Notes: generated by a model not told the origin, from the sequence alone. Counted from the first letter of the stretch, positions 1 through 11,825 are shown. The stretch is 64,000 bases of DNA from Symsagittifera roscoffensis (GCF_963678635.1 NC_087069.1:38527076-38591075), one strand, 5' to 3'. Numbers and translations are program-made.

Positions 1-3000
1 TCGTCTGGAAATCTAAAAAGGGTTAAAGGATTCGTTTTAAATCAATTTTTATTGTTTTTTTTGCGTTCATTGAATATTTTCCATCAGATTATTGGGTTTG
101 TTTTAATTTGTTATCTGCTTTTCTGGTTGATTTTTGTTGGAGTTTGGTAACGGTTGATTTTAGAAGCAATATTAAATTATTTTCCAAAGACAAGGTTGAA
201 AAGGGCGTTTGAAGTTTTGAGGTGTTAATGAAGGAAGTGATTTATCAATGATTTAGATCGAGTAGATTTTAAAGGTTTTTCCAGAATTTTTTAAATAAAT
301 TTTAACCATGCTCTTATTTGATTTTATTCGATTTATGATTTATTATTAGTTGTTTCAAAAAACATTGGCTTAAGGAATATAAATATGTAATCAGTATCCT
401 TTCATGTCATTCTTAAAAATTAGTGCAATTTTCAAAGCATTTGTGCAATAAATGAAACAACAGTGCAAATTTTGAATTAGTAGTGCGATATGTTGCCTAA
501 AAAACCAAACAAAACGATTGGGAAGTTAAAATCATGTCTAAGCTTGGAAATTTTCTTGTTCGTCTGTTCCATACTTGAAAATTTGCATGCTTGAAACAGC
601 CTGCGTTATAACTCGAATTTTGTTCAAATCTTGACACTGTGTGTCTCAAATTGTTAACAAGTTAACAAAATTGCTCAAAGCAGTATTTAACTTGCCAAAT
701 ACGAAAGTTCAACTGTCTCAAAAAAAAACGTGAATGATTGACCGTTTAATTAGAAAATGGATATCAATTTTCAGCATTTGCATTGGAATAAAAAATATAT
801 CCAATTGACCCAGTTTTCTGTACTTGGGTGTTAGTCTCATGCAAAATACCTAGCAATTAAGTTTCTGGAAACTACCAGAAGTTCAACTTCATGTGATTTC
901 TTTTGTTTGATTTTAATCATAGTCATTTATATGTGTATCGCAAGTAGTGCAAATCGAAGTTTCATTTTGGTGCTCAATGTAAATTTTAAAGAGTTGCCTT
1001 GATCAAAGCTCAATTTTGATCTATCGAATTGGAACTTTGATATGAGCTATCAAAACAAAAATGTAAAAATCACGAATAACGTGGCCGTTTTCTAGTTTCG
1101 AAAACGGATCTGATTTTTTATTTTTTTTTCAGCGGAATAAGAAATTTATCTATTGAACCAGTTTTTTCAAAAAAACTGGGGCTTTTTTATGGTAAAATCA
1201 ATCATAAATAGATCTTAAAACTCAAAGGTCTTTCAGGTAATAGTCGTTTTTGCTATGAAATTCGAAAAGTGAAGTGATTTGAAAAAACAAGACAGTATTT
1301 TTACTGGTTTCCTGCCTATCACTTCTTTCGCAATTGTCTGTTGGCTCTGTTCTCCTAACAGCAGCGGATTAGAATATCACCACAAACTGTTCGCAATTGC
1401 CTTATTACACCAATCAGGTGGGTCTTTAAAGAGGGGAGAGGATTGACTAAAAATCATGTACATTTTACCCCAGAAAAATAACACCTTGAAAAGCGTTGGG
1501 CAGTGATTTTCTTTCTCATTTTACCCCAAAAAGTATCAACTTGAAGGGCGGTGGGCAGTGATTTATTTTCTAGTTAAAACAGGAAAATGTCCGAATTTTT
1601 GCATTTTCAAATTTGTTTTGACAAAAACATCTGACAACGGCGCTGGACTGGTTTAACTGTTAAAAAACAAAGTGATGTATCTTAACAGTTTTAGAAGTGG
1701 ATAAACGCAGTGAAGATTCTCATATCGATTTGGGTTAATTTTAGTTTTTTTCTTAGGGAAAAGACATAAACTGCTCTAATAACTACAGATCTGCATATAA
1801 GTATATTATTGATTTTCTGAATGCTTTTGGGTACAAATGCACTTTTTGAGTTCACTTAAAAGTTGATAAACGTAGAGCAGTCTTGTATAGTTTGCGCTAA
1901 TTTTTTATGCTCAAAAAAGCCTCGAAAATTGTTTAGGCTCAAAAATAATTTTTTGCTGTTTGAGTTCTGGTTTCTTTCTAAGCTCTGTTCATTCCCTTTG
2001 TTGAAAGAAAGGCAAACTCCACTATCGAACATCGAAATTGTAAAAGTCACGAAAATTTTGATTAATTTCAAGGTTCGAACGTGGAAATTAGTTATATCAC
2101 TTTGTTTTGAAAATTCAAATAGGATTAGGGCTATCTATTTTCTCTCTTAAACTTTCGAAAAAAGAGAACTTTTAAAAAAAAGTCTGTTTTTTTTTCTGTT
2201 TACTCGCGTTCACTGGTTTAAATTGATCTGGTGAAAAAAAAGTAATTTTCACTCTCCAAGTACGAGCGTAGGAATGGCGCAAGCTACTTCGACAACTTCT
2301 ATTTCTGGAAGTGGGATATAAATTATAGATTTTCCAGCGGAAGGGAAATTTTACCTAATAAACGAATTTTCTCAAACTGAATTAATTGTATCAAAAAATT
2401 ATCAAGCATAAGTTCGTCTGGAAATCTAAAAAGGGTTAAAGGATTCGTTTTAAATCATTTTTTATTGTTTTTTTTTGCGTTCATTGACTATTTTCCATCA
2501 GATTATTGGGTTTGTTCTAATTTGTTATCTGCTTTTCTGGTTGATTTTTGTTGGAGTTTGGTAACGGTTGATTTTAGAAGCAATATTAAATTATTTTCCA
2601 AAGACAAGGTTGAAAAGGGCGTTTGAAGTTTTGAGGTGTTAATGAACGAAGTGATTTATCAATGATTTAGATCGAGTAGATTTTAAAGGTTTTTCCAGAA
2701 TTTTTTAAATAAATTTTAACCATGCTCTTATTTGATTTTGTTCGATTTATGATTTTTTATTAGTTGTTTCAAAAAACATTGGCTTAAGGAATATAAATAT
2801 GTAATCAGTATCCTTTCATGTCATTCTTAAAAATTAGTGCAATTTAGAAAGTAAAATCAGGTCTAACCATGGAAACTTTCATGTTTGTCTGTTTTCATTC
2901 TTGAAAATTTTCACACTTGAAACAGCCTACATTATATCTCGAATTTTGTTCACATCTTGACACTGTGGGTCTCAAATTGTTAACAATTAAACAAAATTTG

Positions 3001-3230
3001 TCAAAGCAATATATAACTCGCCAAATACGAAAGTGCAACTTCTAAAAAAACGTGAAGGATTGACCGTTGTTTTTAAAGTGGATACCAATTTTCAGAACTT
3101 GCATTGTTATCGAAAAAGTAACCAATTGACCCACCTTTATGTACTTGGGTGTAAGTCTCATGAAAAATACCTAGCAATAAAGCTTCCGCAAACTACCAGA
3201 AGTTCAACTTGATGTAACTTTTTCTTCGAA
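1..3230. repeat. 2.4-kb-spaced segmental duplication (bases ~1-900 and ~2414-3230)
   Basis: Bases 1-430 recur at 2414-2845 with only a handful of differences. Beyond that the two copies are still alignable to about 900 and 3230 but much more diverged. The first copy has about 90 extra bases near 433-520 that the second lacks. The first copy begins at the window edge, so its true left end is unseen. Apart from a weak exon candidate at 2261-2380 and a weak minus-strand open frame at about 1856-2134, I see no gene in 1-3730; it is AT-rich non-coding DNA. Confidence 0.85.
2261..2380 (+). CDS. candidate terminal exon, unrecognised protein
   Basis: A 40-codon frame (39 residues plus TGA) follows a pyrimidine-rich AAG boundary. 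It is locally GC-richer than its flanks and reads as aromatic and charged residues, including YFDNFYFWKWDINY. I do not recognise the protein. There is no start codon, so it would be a 3' exon of a gene whose upstream exons I could not place. It ends just before the second copy of the duplication begins. A chance open frame cannot be excluded. Confidence 0.25.
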   Translation, partial: YERRNGASYFDNFYFWKWDINYRFSSGREILPNKRIFSN

Positions 3231-3732
3231 AATCTGAATTTGTCTCCTAAAAATGTCATTTTTTCCAAGTTTTTTGTCAATTTTTTTCAACTCTTCTCTG
3301 GCTGATTTGTTTTATGATCTCTTCTAATTTCAATTCATTTTTTTGCAAAAAATTTAAGAAGTTAGGCTTGCCGTCTACTCAAGTGAAAAATAGTTAAGAA
3401 AACATGCGTGAAAAAGTGTTAAGAATTCATGCATTACTTTTGATTAGAAAAGTAGAATTTAATTTTTAGAGATTCCAGAGGATTAAAAACTCTTTCATTT
3501 CATTGTCTTAGTTTTCTCTTCAAATTGAATTACTTCGAAAATTGAGCAAAACTCAGCTTTTTTTTTAGTTTTTTGTACTTTCTTCAACTCTCTGTTGGCA
3601 GTTTTGCTAAGTTCAGGCTTAATTTATTTATATAATTCTATCCAAACATAAAATACTTCTAGTTCAAGTATTTATGTATTTTAGCTTCAGTTAATGGTTT
3701 TTTTTCTTTAAAAAAACTTTACGGACTTTATC

Positions 3733-3933
3733 CTATATTTTTGAAAAAATTCTGACCATGAGAGAATGAAATGGCATATGAAACAAACAAATTTTCAAAA
3801 TTGTGTAAGAATAATCAATAGAGCAATGCAAAATGGTTGAGTTTTTTTCTGAGACGTCTGTTTTTAGTGACTTCAAATAGTTTTCCTCACCAATATTGCT
3901 TTTAACATTTTTATCGGACAACGTCTTAAACTT
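3733..3933 (-). CDS. candidate terminal exon, unrecognised protein
   Basis: The exon starts immediately after an acceptor reading ATTATTTCAG on the minus strand and stays open for 67 codons to a stop. Its first 45 residues are polar and lysine/serine-rich (for example FKTLSDKNVKSNIGEE), unlike the Phe/Leu/Ile-biased translation of the surrounding poly-T DNA. The last part becomes hydrophobic. A donor may instead lie near 3790, where the frame changes character. An upstream hydrophobic open stretch lies at 4010-4169 on the same strand, but I could not join it with a plausible intron. No family is recognised. Confidence 0.3.
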   Translation of the reverse strand, partial: KFKTLSDKNVKSNIGEENYLKSLKTDVSEKNSTILHCSIDYSYTILKICLFHMPFHSLMVRIFSKI

Positions 3934-4568
3934 CTGAAATAATGAAATAATACTGACCTTGAAACAGTGAAAACGAGTTGAAATTGCCACCGAAATTTCG
4001 AAATCGCAATTGAACTGTCAAAAAGCAAAAACAGATTGCGATGTAAGTTTTCGATGGAGTCAACTTTATAACAATTTTCATTAGGCAGCCATCTGACAAG
4101 AAATTTTCTCAATGAAAAAAGAACACATAAAACTCCAACAAAAACCAAACGCAAAACTTCTACTAACAATTTTTTCGCTTGAAGGTTAATTAATTCAAAC
4201 TATTAAGACGTTCTCCGGTATTAACTGTAAATTACAAAAAACCTTTTAAAACCAAAGTCTCATTATTTGTGCTCGATTCTTGGGTTAATTTTTTATAGCA
4301 AAAGATTGAAAACGCATCTGGAAAAGAAAAATTTATGGCTGTTAACAAGTTTCTCTGTTTTGTTTTTTAAGCTAACTGTAAGTTGTGATTTAAAAAAGCG
4401 TTCCAATCCTGTCGAGGCAAAAACTTTTTTCAACAGTTTTTCAAGCAAGATGTCTAATTTAATCTAAATCTCAAAGTAAAATTAAACTTAAGGTAAGATA
4501 GCTTATGGAAAAATAACTACAGTGGATAAAGAAGATCTTAACGTAAAGAGTAATTTCGAAATTTTATG

Positions 4569-4770
4569 CATTACGAGGCCAAACTGTGCACTGGATAGGC
4601 GCACAATTTTGGGTCTGTATGTTCCTGGATTCCAGAGACAAGTCTTTAAACATGTTAAAATTTTGTCGGAACGATCAAAGAGAAGGAAAGAACGAAAGAA
4701 GAACAAAGGAAGCGTCCTTGATGTGGAATCCGCTTAAAATGCACAAAATTCACAGTTTGGCCTCGTAATG
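4569..4770. mobile_element. MITE family D, copy 1 (~200 bp, inverted ends)
   Basis: The element starts CATTACGAGGCCAAACTGTG and ends with the reverse complement CACAGTTTGGCCTCGTAATG, giving terminal inverted repeats of about 20 bp. The interior carries GGATAGGCGCACAATTT, a CTGGATTCCAGAG palindrome and GGAATCCGCTTA. The same architecture recurs at 22141-22345, 31441-31642, 49171-49354 and, degraded, at about 46130-46345. It has no coding capacity, so it is a non-autonomous DNA transposon relic. The open frames read across it are spurious. Confidence 0.85.
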
Positions 4771-6970
4771 TGACAGCGTTCTTTTTCAATCAAATCATGA
4801 ATATTAAGCATTTAGTTTCCTGACGAAATACAAGAAGAATAATTAGACATTTTAAACTGTTTTTAGGCAGATTTTTTATTGGTGAACTCAGTATCTGACC
4901 CGAATAAAAGTGGTTGAATTGCAGAGTTATTGCGAGTTATTAGCGTAATCGAATAAATTGTATAATTAAGCGATGATTCAAATCTTCGATGATTTCAGAG
5001 AAAAAATAATCGTTTAACTGAAAAAATGATCTGATTTTGTTTATTCTGTTATAAGTTTACAGCTGAGAATTTTTGTTAATAAAAAGACAAATCAAGCTGC
5101 TCTCCAATAACCAATGGTGGTATTGGCGCGAATAAAACCCGTAGTAACCTAGTTCAAAACATCGAATTGGAAATTTAGAATTACCAGTCAAACACAAAAT
5201 ATTCTGCAACCCCTTTTTTCAAATTGTTCATCTTTTTTTAAAAAAACAGTGTCTAATATAAACAACGATAGCCGGTTGCTGTGCAAGTAGCATAGAATGT
5301 TTCGACCATATTCATGAAAGCGACAAATAAAAAATCTTCAAACTATTAAAACCTTCAGTGGCGTGATGATAAAACTATACACACGCGTAATATCTAAAAG
5401 TTAGTAAGCTGAGCCTAATCGACATGGGTTGTCTTCAGAAAAACTACAAACAAAAACTGAAAAAAAAATGAAAAAAAAAGTTTTGAAACTTTTTTTAAAC
5501 AAAACTTTCAATTTTTCTTAAAAAATAATTATTGCCAGAAAAGTGCAAAATATAGCTTTAAAAACTAGTTTCTTTTTGGAAAAATTAAAATTTTGTAGCC
5601 TAAAGGACCAATTTAACAACTTATTATCAGTTTATTTGGTCGAAAACAGACCAAAAATTAAAAGTTTTAAACCGGTGTTTTCGACACATCGATTTTTTTT
5701 GGATTTTTCAAAATGTCGTGCAAACCACGACTGAAAGAGCCTTACTATGATATATCACTCAATTCATACCGATGATTATTTTTTTGTACCTGATTTTTCA
5801 TGATAGAAAAATAAAAAAAGTAAAACACACTTGAACACAAAGTTCCTACTCATTTTCAATGGCCTGAACAAAAACTGTTTGTCAAAAAAATTGTCAAAGT
5901 TTGAAATTTTTTTATCAAAACAATTTGTATTGAGCGCAATATTCTGTTACTTATATAACCAATTTTTTTTCACAGGTATAAAATGTTGCCATTGGTTTTC
6001 TGATGTTTCTCTAATTTTAGCTACAAAAAGCAAACGCATTACGCCTTCCAATGAAAAAACAGCAAGAGACATGCAAAGAAACGTGATTATTTTTTCATAA
6101 TAAATTAAAATTTCTGCTTCACCAGCAAACTAAATAAACAACACTTTTTATCTTGATATATATTGTATACGAAGAAAGTATCAATTTAATGAAAAAAATT
6201 CCAAAAAACGCTTGGACGAGCTATGTATTTTCGGAATTTGGCAAGTCAAACTAAAATTCAATATTTCTAAATTTTTTCCTTAAACCGTTTGGCGCTTTCC
6301 AACAAGTTTCTGTTTTTTTACTTACTCAAACATCAACTCTTAGCCTATTTAGCTAGTTAGTTGCTCTTTGTTTGTCGAATTTTTACTCAAAATCGATTTG
6401 TTTTTCAAAAAAAGAGCGTTTTCAAAAGGTAATTCAACGCGTAGTTCACAAAAGCAAGTGAAAACGGCAAGACACGAAGTTTTTTTTTTCTTTTTTTCTC
6501 ATGAAAAATTGAAATAGTTGAACACTCATCAAAAATATTTAAGAAAAAAAGACGTTTTTCGCAGAACTAAAGTAGCCGAACTTTTTAAACTGAAACCATC
6601 AAACTCTTTCAAAAATAAAAAATTTTTTTTCATTGTTCCTTGAAATGGATTACCAGCTGTCTGTTGAATATGTTTAGCGTTCTGAAGAAAAATTAGATGA
6701 GACTTTTGATTTTTTAAGGGATACTAGCTGAAGAAAAACTTTTTTCAACTTCTAATACTGTTCCTCACTAGTCGTTGCCAAATCAGTTTAAATTGAGCCA
6801 GCCCAGTTTTTGATCTGTTAAGAAGTGAAACAAAAAATGTTAGCTAAGCATTCTTTTAAAAAGGTTTTATCCTTTGCAACAAAATGTTAAGAAAACATTT
6901 TCATTGAATTGTTTTTGTGGCCGTGAGATTGCTGTTACAAAGCCTATGAACAGCGAATGTTTTCGTTATA
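4771..6970. other. AT-rich non-coding stretch
   Basis: This is mostly poly-A/T-rich DNA. Two pieces resemble sequence at 22.07-22.6 kb (a cysteine-rich short frame near 5270 and a stretch near 5830), suggesting a decayed paralogous locus. A possible 45-bp intron with acceptor near 6021 precedes a short open end and an AATAAA at about 6101, but I could not build a convincing gene here. Confidence 0.4.
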
Positions 6971-6973
6971 CAG

Positions 6974-7154
6974 TTTTGTTGTTGAGAAAACCTTAGTTAC
7001 TGTTTGTTTGTCGGATTTCTTCCGAAAAAGGGAAACATCAAATAGCGCACAACAGCAAAATGTAGCGCAAAATATTAAATGTTCAGAAATTTTTACTCAT
7101 CTTGATTACCTTGGCAAGGTTTGCAAGCGTAGTGTAACAAAACTGCTTTTTTAA
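6974..7154 (+). CDS. candidate terminal exon, unrecognised protein
   Basis: The exon follows an acceptor ending TCGTTATACAG and is open for 60 codons with one leading base (phase 1). The translation starts hydrophobic (VVEKTLVTVCLSDFF) and then becomes polar with a run of Gln/Asn/Ser and several Cys and Lys. No family is recognised and no upstream exon was found. It lies about 260 bp beyond the 3' end of the opposite-strand retroelement relic at 7415-9364. The alternative is a chance frame. Confidence 0.3.
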
Positions 7155-7414
7155 ATTGGTTTAAAAATTTAATTACTTTTCATTCCGAGCAATGTTTCCA
7201 TTAGTTGAGTTATCAGAATCAGTAGAATTGAACTGATAATATTCGCTTCCTGGTTCAAAAAAAAATCGGCTTCAATTTAAACAACAAGTTCCAAGACGGG
7301 GCTGTACTCAAGTTTTATTGGAGTCATCTTCATATCCATATTCTGTAGTGGTAACTTCATATGAGAATAAATTACAACAGCTAAAATATATCCTAAAAGA
7401 AACATCCATGCAAT

Positions 7415-9364
7415 TTAACTGATGTCTTTTAAGCGCGCTTCAAGAAATCTTGGCTCGACGCAATGATGCCACGGTCTCCAATATGATGAACGAGATCCAC
7501 GGATACCCATGATCGAAGATCTGAGAAGCGCAAATTTAATACGACATCGAATTCACCAAAGCATCTGACTATACGAAGTTATTTCTTTTTTCTCACTGAT
7601 CATCGAAGCAAGTCTTTTGTAAAACGTGGTAGCAAGTTTGCCCATGCCTCCCGTGCACGAACGAGCAAAAGTTGTGAATGAACTATGTTCAACTTCTCTG
7701 ATACGTTGCTCATAGCATCTCTGTTTTTCTTGTCTCGTGCTTCGTTTACACACTTGACAGCGTACCAGAAATTGATTTGGCGCAGAGATTGAATACTCTT
7801 ACATCGAAGAATGCCTTCTCAAATCTGCCTCCCCAGACTCCATCAGCGAAAATATCAAGCCACCCTTCATCGCCACTAATTGATGTTCTCAAAGCCAAAA
7901 GCTCGCCAGATAACCGCTTCAAATTTGGTTTGCTTTCAACATTTGAACAAATTTCAGTCCACATTTCCGCTGTTATGCCTCTTACTTCATTCTGCCGAAC
8001 AGCTGGGAAGCCTCCAGTAGAACAAAACAAGCAAGAAAGTTTTTCCACAAATACTCAACCGAGAAAGCTTTTCAACAAACACAGTGAGAAGGGACATCTT
8101 TCAGAGGCCAATTATATCGCAAGCACAGTGCATCCCTACTTTACTCAAGCAAAAACCATGTTCTTCTAACGGCAACGTTGTGAGCCAGTTTGATGCGCCT
8201 CTTTTGTTAGCCAGTTCAAATGCTCTTGCGTATGGTGTACTGGCAACCGATTGCAACACAACATCTTTCTTTCTTTCGGCGCGCCGTTCGTTCTCCTTCT
8301 GTATTTCAGTAGATACTCGTTTCTGACTACTTCCAACTCCATCTAAACCAGTATCGGTTGACGAAAGTTTCTCGACAAGAGGTTTACAGAGTATCTTGGA
8401 GTCTTTGAATTTATGAGCGGCATCGGTTTCTTGATTCATGATATTCAAACCACCCAGTCTTGCCGGAAGCTCTAGCACAGATCTTTCAATGTATCCTGGT
8501 GATACTCTACCAGTTAGTTTTGGCAAAAACTGCGTTCTGGTTTTGTTTTCGAGTTTAGTGAGATTAATTTTTTCATCTTGCCTACAATTGATCACTCTCA
8601 TCATGGAAATCCACTTTCGAATGCAACTATGCGTAAACTCTGCAAAATCACAGTGTCGATGTGTCTCAGTGATGTGAGATAAACTCTCTAACTGATGCAT
8701 CCATCCATCAGATTTTTTGAGAACATGTTCATCAATGAATTTTTTGCTGCCAAGGGGACATCTTAAAAAATTGTGCTCCCCGGCTAAATTTTTTTTATCA
8801 CTTCCAAAGAAAACACGCTCTGCAAAGTCCAAGTGTTCAAGTCCAATAAGCTGAATCTTCGAAGCATTCGGGAATTATCCAATTTCCGGTCCAAGTTCTT
8901 TCAACACTTCTCACCATGACATCAGTTGTTAAAGTTTTCCACCTGCAGCCGAGTCATCTGCATACCACAATTGCTTAAAATGGTCACTGAATTATTTAAT
9001 GAGAGGTAACATAGCTATATCATACATTGGCATACATACCTTCAGGCCAGCCCTGAGTAGTACCTTCTTGCGACAAATTCACTTCTTCGACTATAAACAA
9101 GTTTGCAGGCTTTCTTTAAATATTGGTGAGAAACGTAGCCATAGCTGGGCACTCAACATACACATTCAGCAAAGCAAGCTGTCTGTTGAGCTCATGAAAG
9201 GCATTGCTAGCATCAACCAGCAGCACTCCTTCAGTTTCCTGCTCAATAAAAACAGACGTGAGAGCTGAAGCAGCTCCCTCACAAGACGCCCGTTGGCCAG
9301 CACATAGTTGGTACGTACCAGCTGCACCGAGTAGCTTAGACGAGATGGTACGAATTGTGCCCAT
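7415..9364 (-). pseudogene. decayed reverse transcriptase with C-terminal restriction-like endonuclease-type domain
   Basis: Reading the minus strand downward, pieces fall in the order of one long protein. RT motif A region is at about 9116-9364 (YQLCAGQ, then LLVDASNAFHELNR). The catalytic core is at 8953-8964 (LWYADDSAAGG). The thumb/post-RT region is at 8101-8850 (LPARLGGLNI). A C-terminal region at 7746-8048 has GGFPAVRQNEVRG, LDI and FEKAFFDVRVF. A tail is at 7415-7753 (YEQRIREVEHSSF, GGMG, TFYKRLAS, then IRCRIKFALLRSS). At least four in-frame stops lie between about 8860 and 9000, with frameshifts near 8100 and 7750 and a stop near 7553, so it is dead. RT activity is certain from the YADD block. 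The (R/Q)-x-N ... D ... D spacing resembles R2-type restriction-like endonucleases, so I infer a non-LTR-like element, with moderate confidence. No LTRs were seen. Confidence 0.85.
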
Positions 9365-10777
9365 GCCTCCCGTGTAACAAAACTACTATTTTTTTCCAAC
9401 CTAAGTCGCAAACATTGGTGCCACTTTGGGCGGAGCTTATACGGCTTCATGATAGAATGTGTTTTGACAATCGATTAGTAATAGGTTAACACTGTTGATG
9501 CATTTTTCATTCGTCAAATGAACCGAAAAAAGCCAATTGTTTCAAACAACACTACAAAAAAAACCTTGACATCAGAACGTTTCCAACGCAAAATCTCGCA
9601 ATTTTTTTTTTACAAATGCAGAATTTTTTTTATGAATTGGCATAGTGTGGATGCCTTCAGCCAAAATATTACATGCAAAATTTTGTTGATTTGTATTTGG
9701 TGCTATGCAGTCGCTTTATTTGTGACTAGTGTTTGGCGATAGGCAAGCGGCAGCTGCCGAGAGGGCAGGGAGTAAGACTTTTAAGTTCGAGGTTGCAGTT
9801 TCAAACACGATACGTAGCAAAGTTTTACTATATCAATGCCTTTTCTACTTTTTCTTATTTCACTTTATAAAGCTGCTTCTTTGTCGTGTTCTTGTTTGTG
9901 TCTGCGAAACGCAGCTTCTCCTCTGTCCTAATAGCGGTCTCTTAAAACAAAAATAAAAAAATAATAACGGAAAACTAGCCAGCTTAAATTAAATTTTTTT
10001 TTTGCCGAGAAACAAAAATATCATAATGTTAAAATAATCAAGAAACTATTAGTCATCGTAACACCATCAAAAAATTTACTCATCATTATGAAAATTGGTA
10101 TGATGAACAAGGAAGCCCATTTAAAATTTTTAAATTTACTGTAAAGGTCGCACAGTATTGGTTTGTATTGGTAATTTAGAGTCTCTAAAAATGGCTTTCG
10201 AAAACGTTGGTAACTGTTTTTAAGTGGTTTAGATCCTTTTGTACCAATGTGTCGCATGCTTGTTTTTAGAGGGTAGGACTTTGTACAAAAGTTAGAGCCG
10301 GTTTTTGCTGCGTAGTGTGCCCACTGTGGCCTTAAACCGCCATCCCGCAACATTTAAACCGCCCAGCGCTCCCACCGGCGACCTTTGCAAGTTGCCGTTT
10401 TCCTCAAATTTTGCGAGTGGGTTGTCTTTTGTTACATACTTTTTTGCTGCGATTTGCCGCTGTGCCGAAAAACAGCTAGAGTAATTTTGGGAAAGTAATC
10501 AAACGATGAAAAATTTATAAATGATTGCAATTAACTGTTGTGGTCTTTTTGTCAGTTGGAAAAATTCAAAAAACCAACAAGAAGAGTTGTATAAATTTTA
10601 TGAAGTTACAATGATTTAATCATAAATTTTGAAGCTTTACTTTTTTGAGAGAAAACTCTTGGAGATTAGTGAGTTTTGAAATATTCACTTACAACATATT
10701 GGTCTTCTAAAACATGATTAATGTGATTTAAAAACTTTCTGTCTTCATTTTTCTCCAGATGATTGTCCGAGTTTAGT
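9365..10777. other. no supported gene; AT-rich flank
   Basis: The N-terminal part of the retroelement that should lie above 9364 cannot be read. A 75-codon frame at 9729-9956 on the plus strand and a 110-codon frame at 10021-10353 on the minus strand exist, but neither resembles a known family. The second lies next to a GC-richer patch (10250-10420) that could be another transposon remnant. Confidence 0.3.
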
Positions 10778-11545
10778 TCATCCAATGAGAAGACGCATCA
10801 AAACCGAACCAACTAAAACAATCGTGATCATTGGCGACTTCATTCGTCCGCCGTGATTGCGTTTTTCAAATTTTTTTCTCCTTGATTGCTTTTTCAAACT
10901 ACTGAAATTTGCTTTGCATTCTTCATTCAGATTAGCTTCGCAGCTACTCCATTGATTTGGTTCGCTTTTACATAACTGTAAGAAGTTGTTTTTTGAAAAA
11001 GGTGGTAGACTCAAATCCGGTTTTTCACCTTCGTTAGGACGATAGAGGCACAGCAATAAGTCAAATTCATTTCTTTTCTTATCGCTGCACGAAGATTGAA
11101 ATTCACAGCCGAATTTCTTAGTTTTTTCATTCATTAAGTTACCAATAAAAGTAATAGATAACTTCTCCGATTGTGTCATTGTTTTGGACTCAAAACATCC
11201 AGCAATCTTGTCAGTACTGTAATTGAAAGAGGTAAATATTTCTTTGAAAACCACCGCGTTTATCGAAATTTCAGTGATTTGAGATGCAGCCCGTTGATTT
11301 GGGTTTGGCATTTTCAGGTAAACATTATTTCCAAAACCTTGTGCATTTTGATCATAGCAGAATTTTTTCATTGATTTGGATGCTGTGTTAGCCAAGCTGT
11401 TGTCCCAGCTCAATAGTTCTATGCCAGCCTGGTTTCGTTTTTCATTATGAAGTTTTAAAAGTACTTCTTTGACGGAAGAATCAATTGCTTCATTCTCGAT
11501 AAGTAGAAAACATATGAAGGTTGCGAATTTTATTAAAGATATCAT
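10778..11545 (-). CDS. CAP-superfamily (SCP/TAPS) secreted protein, single exon, 255 aa
   Basis: This is an intact intronless ORF with an ATG start. Residues 1-20 form a signal peptide (hydrophobic FATFICFLLI). Residues 24-170 match the layout of a CAP domain: helix 1 with LLKLHNEKRNQAG, then LLSWDNSLANTASK and a later FGCEF...C segment. The usual catalytic-looking His of the HFTQ motif is not evident, so the putative metal site may be degenerate. A Lys/Glu-rich tail is followed by a final hydrophobic stretch (ITIVLVGSVL), which could be a C-terminal anchor or GPI-type signal. CAP proteins are usually secreted and cysteine-rich; their roles vary (sterol binding, venom, host interaction), so no specific function is assigned. 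No clear AATAAA was found just downstream. A GATA-type motif lies upstream near 11695. Confidence 0.85.
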   Translation of the reverse strand: MISLIKFATFICFLLIENEAIDSSVKEVLLKLHNEKRNQAGIELLSWDNSLANTASKSMKKFCYDQNAQGFGNNVYLKMPNPNQRAASQITEISINAVVFKEIFTSFNYSTDKIAGCFESKTMTQSEKLSITFIGNLMNEKTKKFGCEFQSSCSDKKRNEFDLLLCLYRPNEGEKPDLSLPPFSKNNFLQLCKSEPNQWSSCEANLNEECKANFSSLKKQSRRKKFEKRNHGGRMKSPMITIVLVGSVLMRLLIG

Positions 11546-11691
11546 ATCTGCTGATTTAAAACGAACAAATGCTGAAACACTTTTTTAGCACACTAACTTT
11601 GTTTTAAACAGAACAAAACTACTGTGATACGACAACGTTCCGAAATCTCGCGTTGTTAAATTATAATTGTAACTGCCACATATTAGTTTAT

Positions 11692-11702
11692 ACTAAGATA
11701 AG
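11692..11702. promoter_or_regulatory. GATA-factor-like motif upstream of the CAP gene
   Basis: TAAGATAAGAA lies about 150 bp upstream of the minus-strand CAP start codon and contains AGATAAG, the consensus for GATA factors. The spacing is plausible for a promoter element of a secreted-protein gene. A single 7-base match in AT-rich DNA has little statistical weight. Confidence 0.2.
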
Positions 11703-11825
11703 AACTGACATGTCGCACCAATAATTTAGGCTCTATCGAACTTTACCATGGATCTGACTGCTTTTCAAATCAAAGTGAGTTCAACCATTAGATCGCTTAG
11801 ATTCATAATTTAGCACTAACTTCAG

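Noticed and set aside
1260-1445. Minus-strand exon pair (EQSQQTIAKEVIGRKP and an upstream 45-bp piece)
   Set aside because: The intron between them would be about 26 bp, too short to be believable, and reading through meets a TGA.
4503-4768. Overlapping ORFs on both strands
   Set aside because: They lie within MITE D, whose inverted ends create open frames; other copies break them.
8438-8677. Plus-strand ORFs at 7777-8169, 8084-8326, 8438-8677 and 8999-9268
   Set aside because: They are antisense to the reverse transcriptase relic, whose minus-strand frame carries the recognisable motifs.
11749-11775. First exon ATGGATCTGACTGCTTTTCA with GTGAGT donor joined to 11826
   Set aside because: Although both splice sites are good, the join is out of phase with the coding-like frame and stops after five codons.
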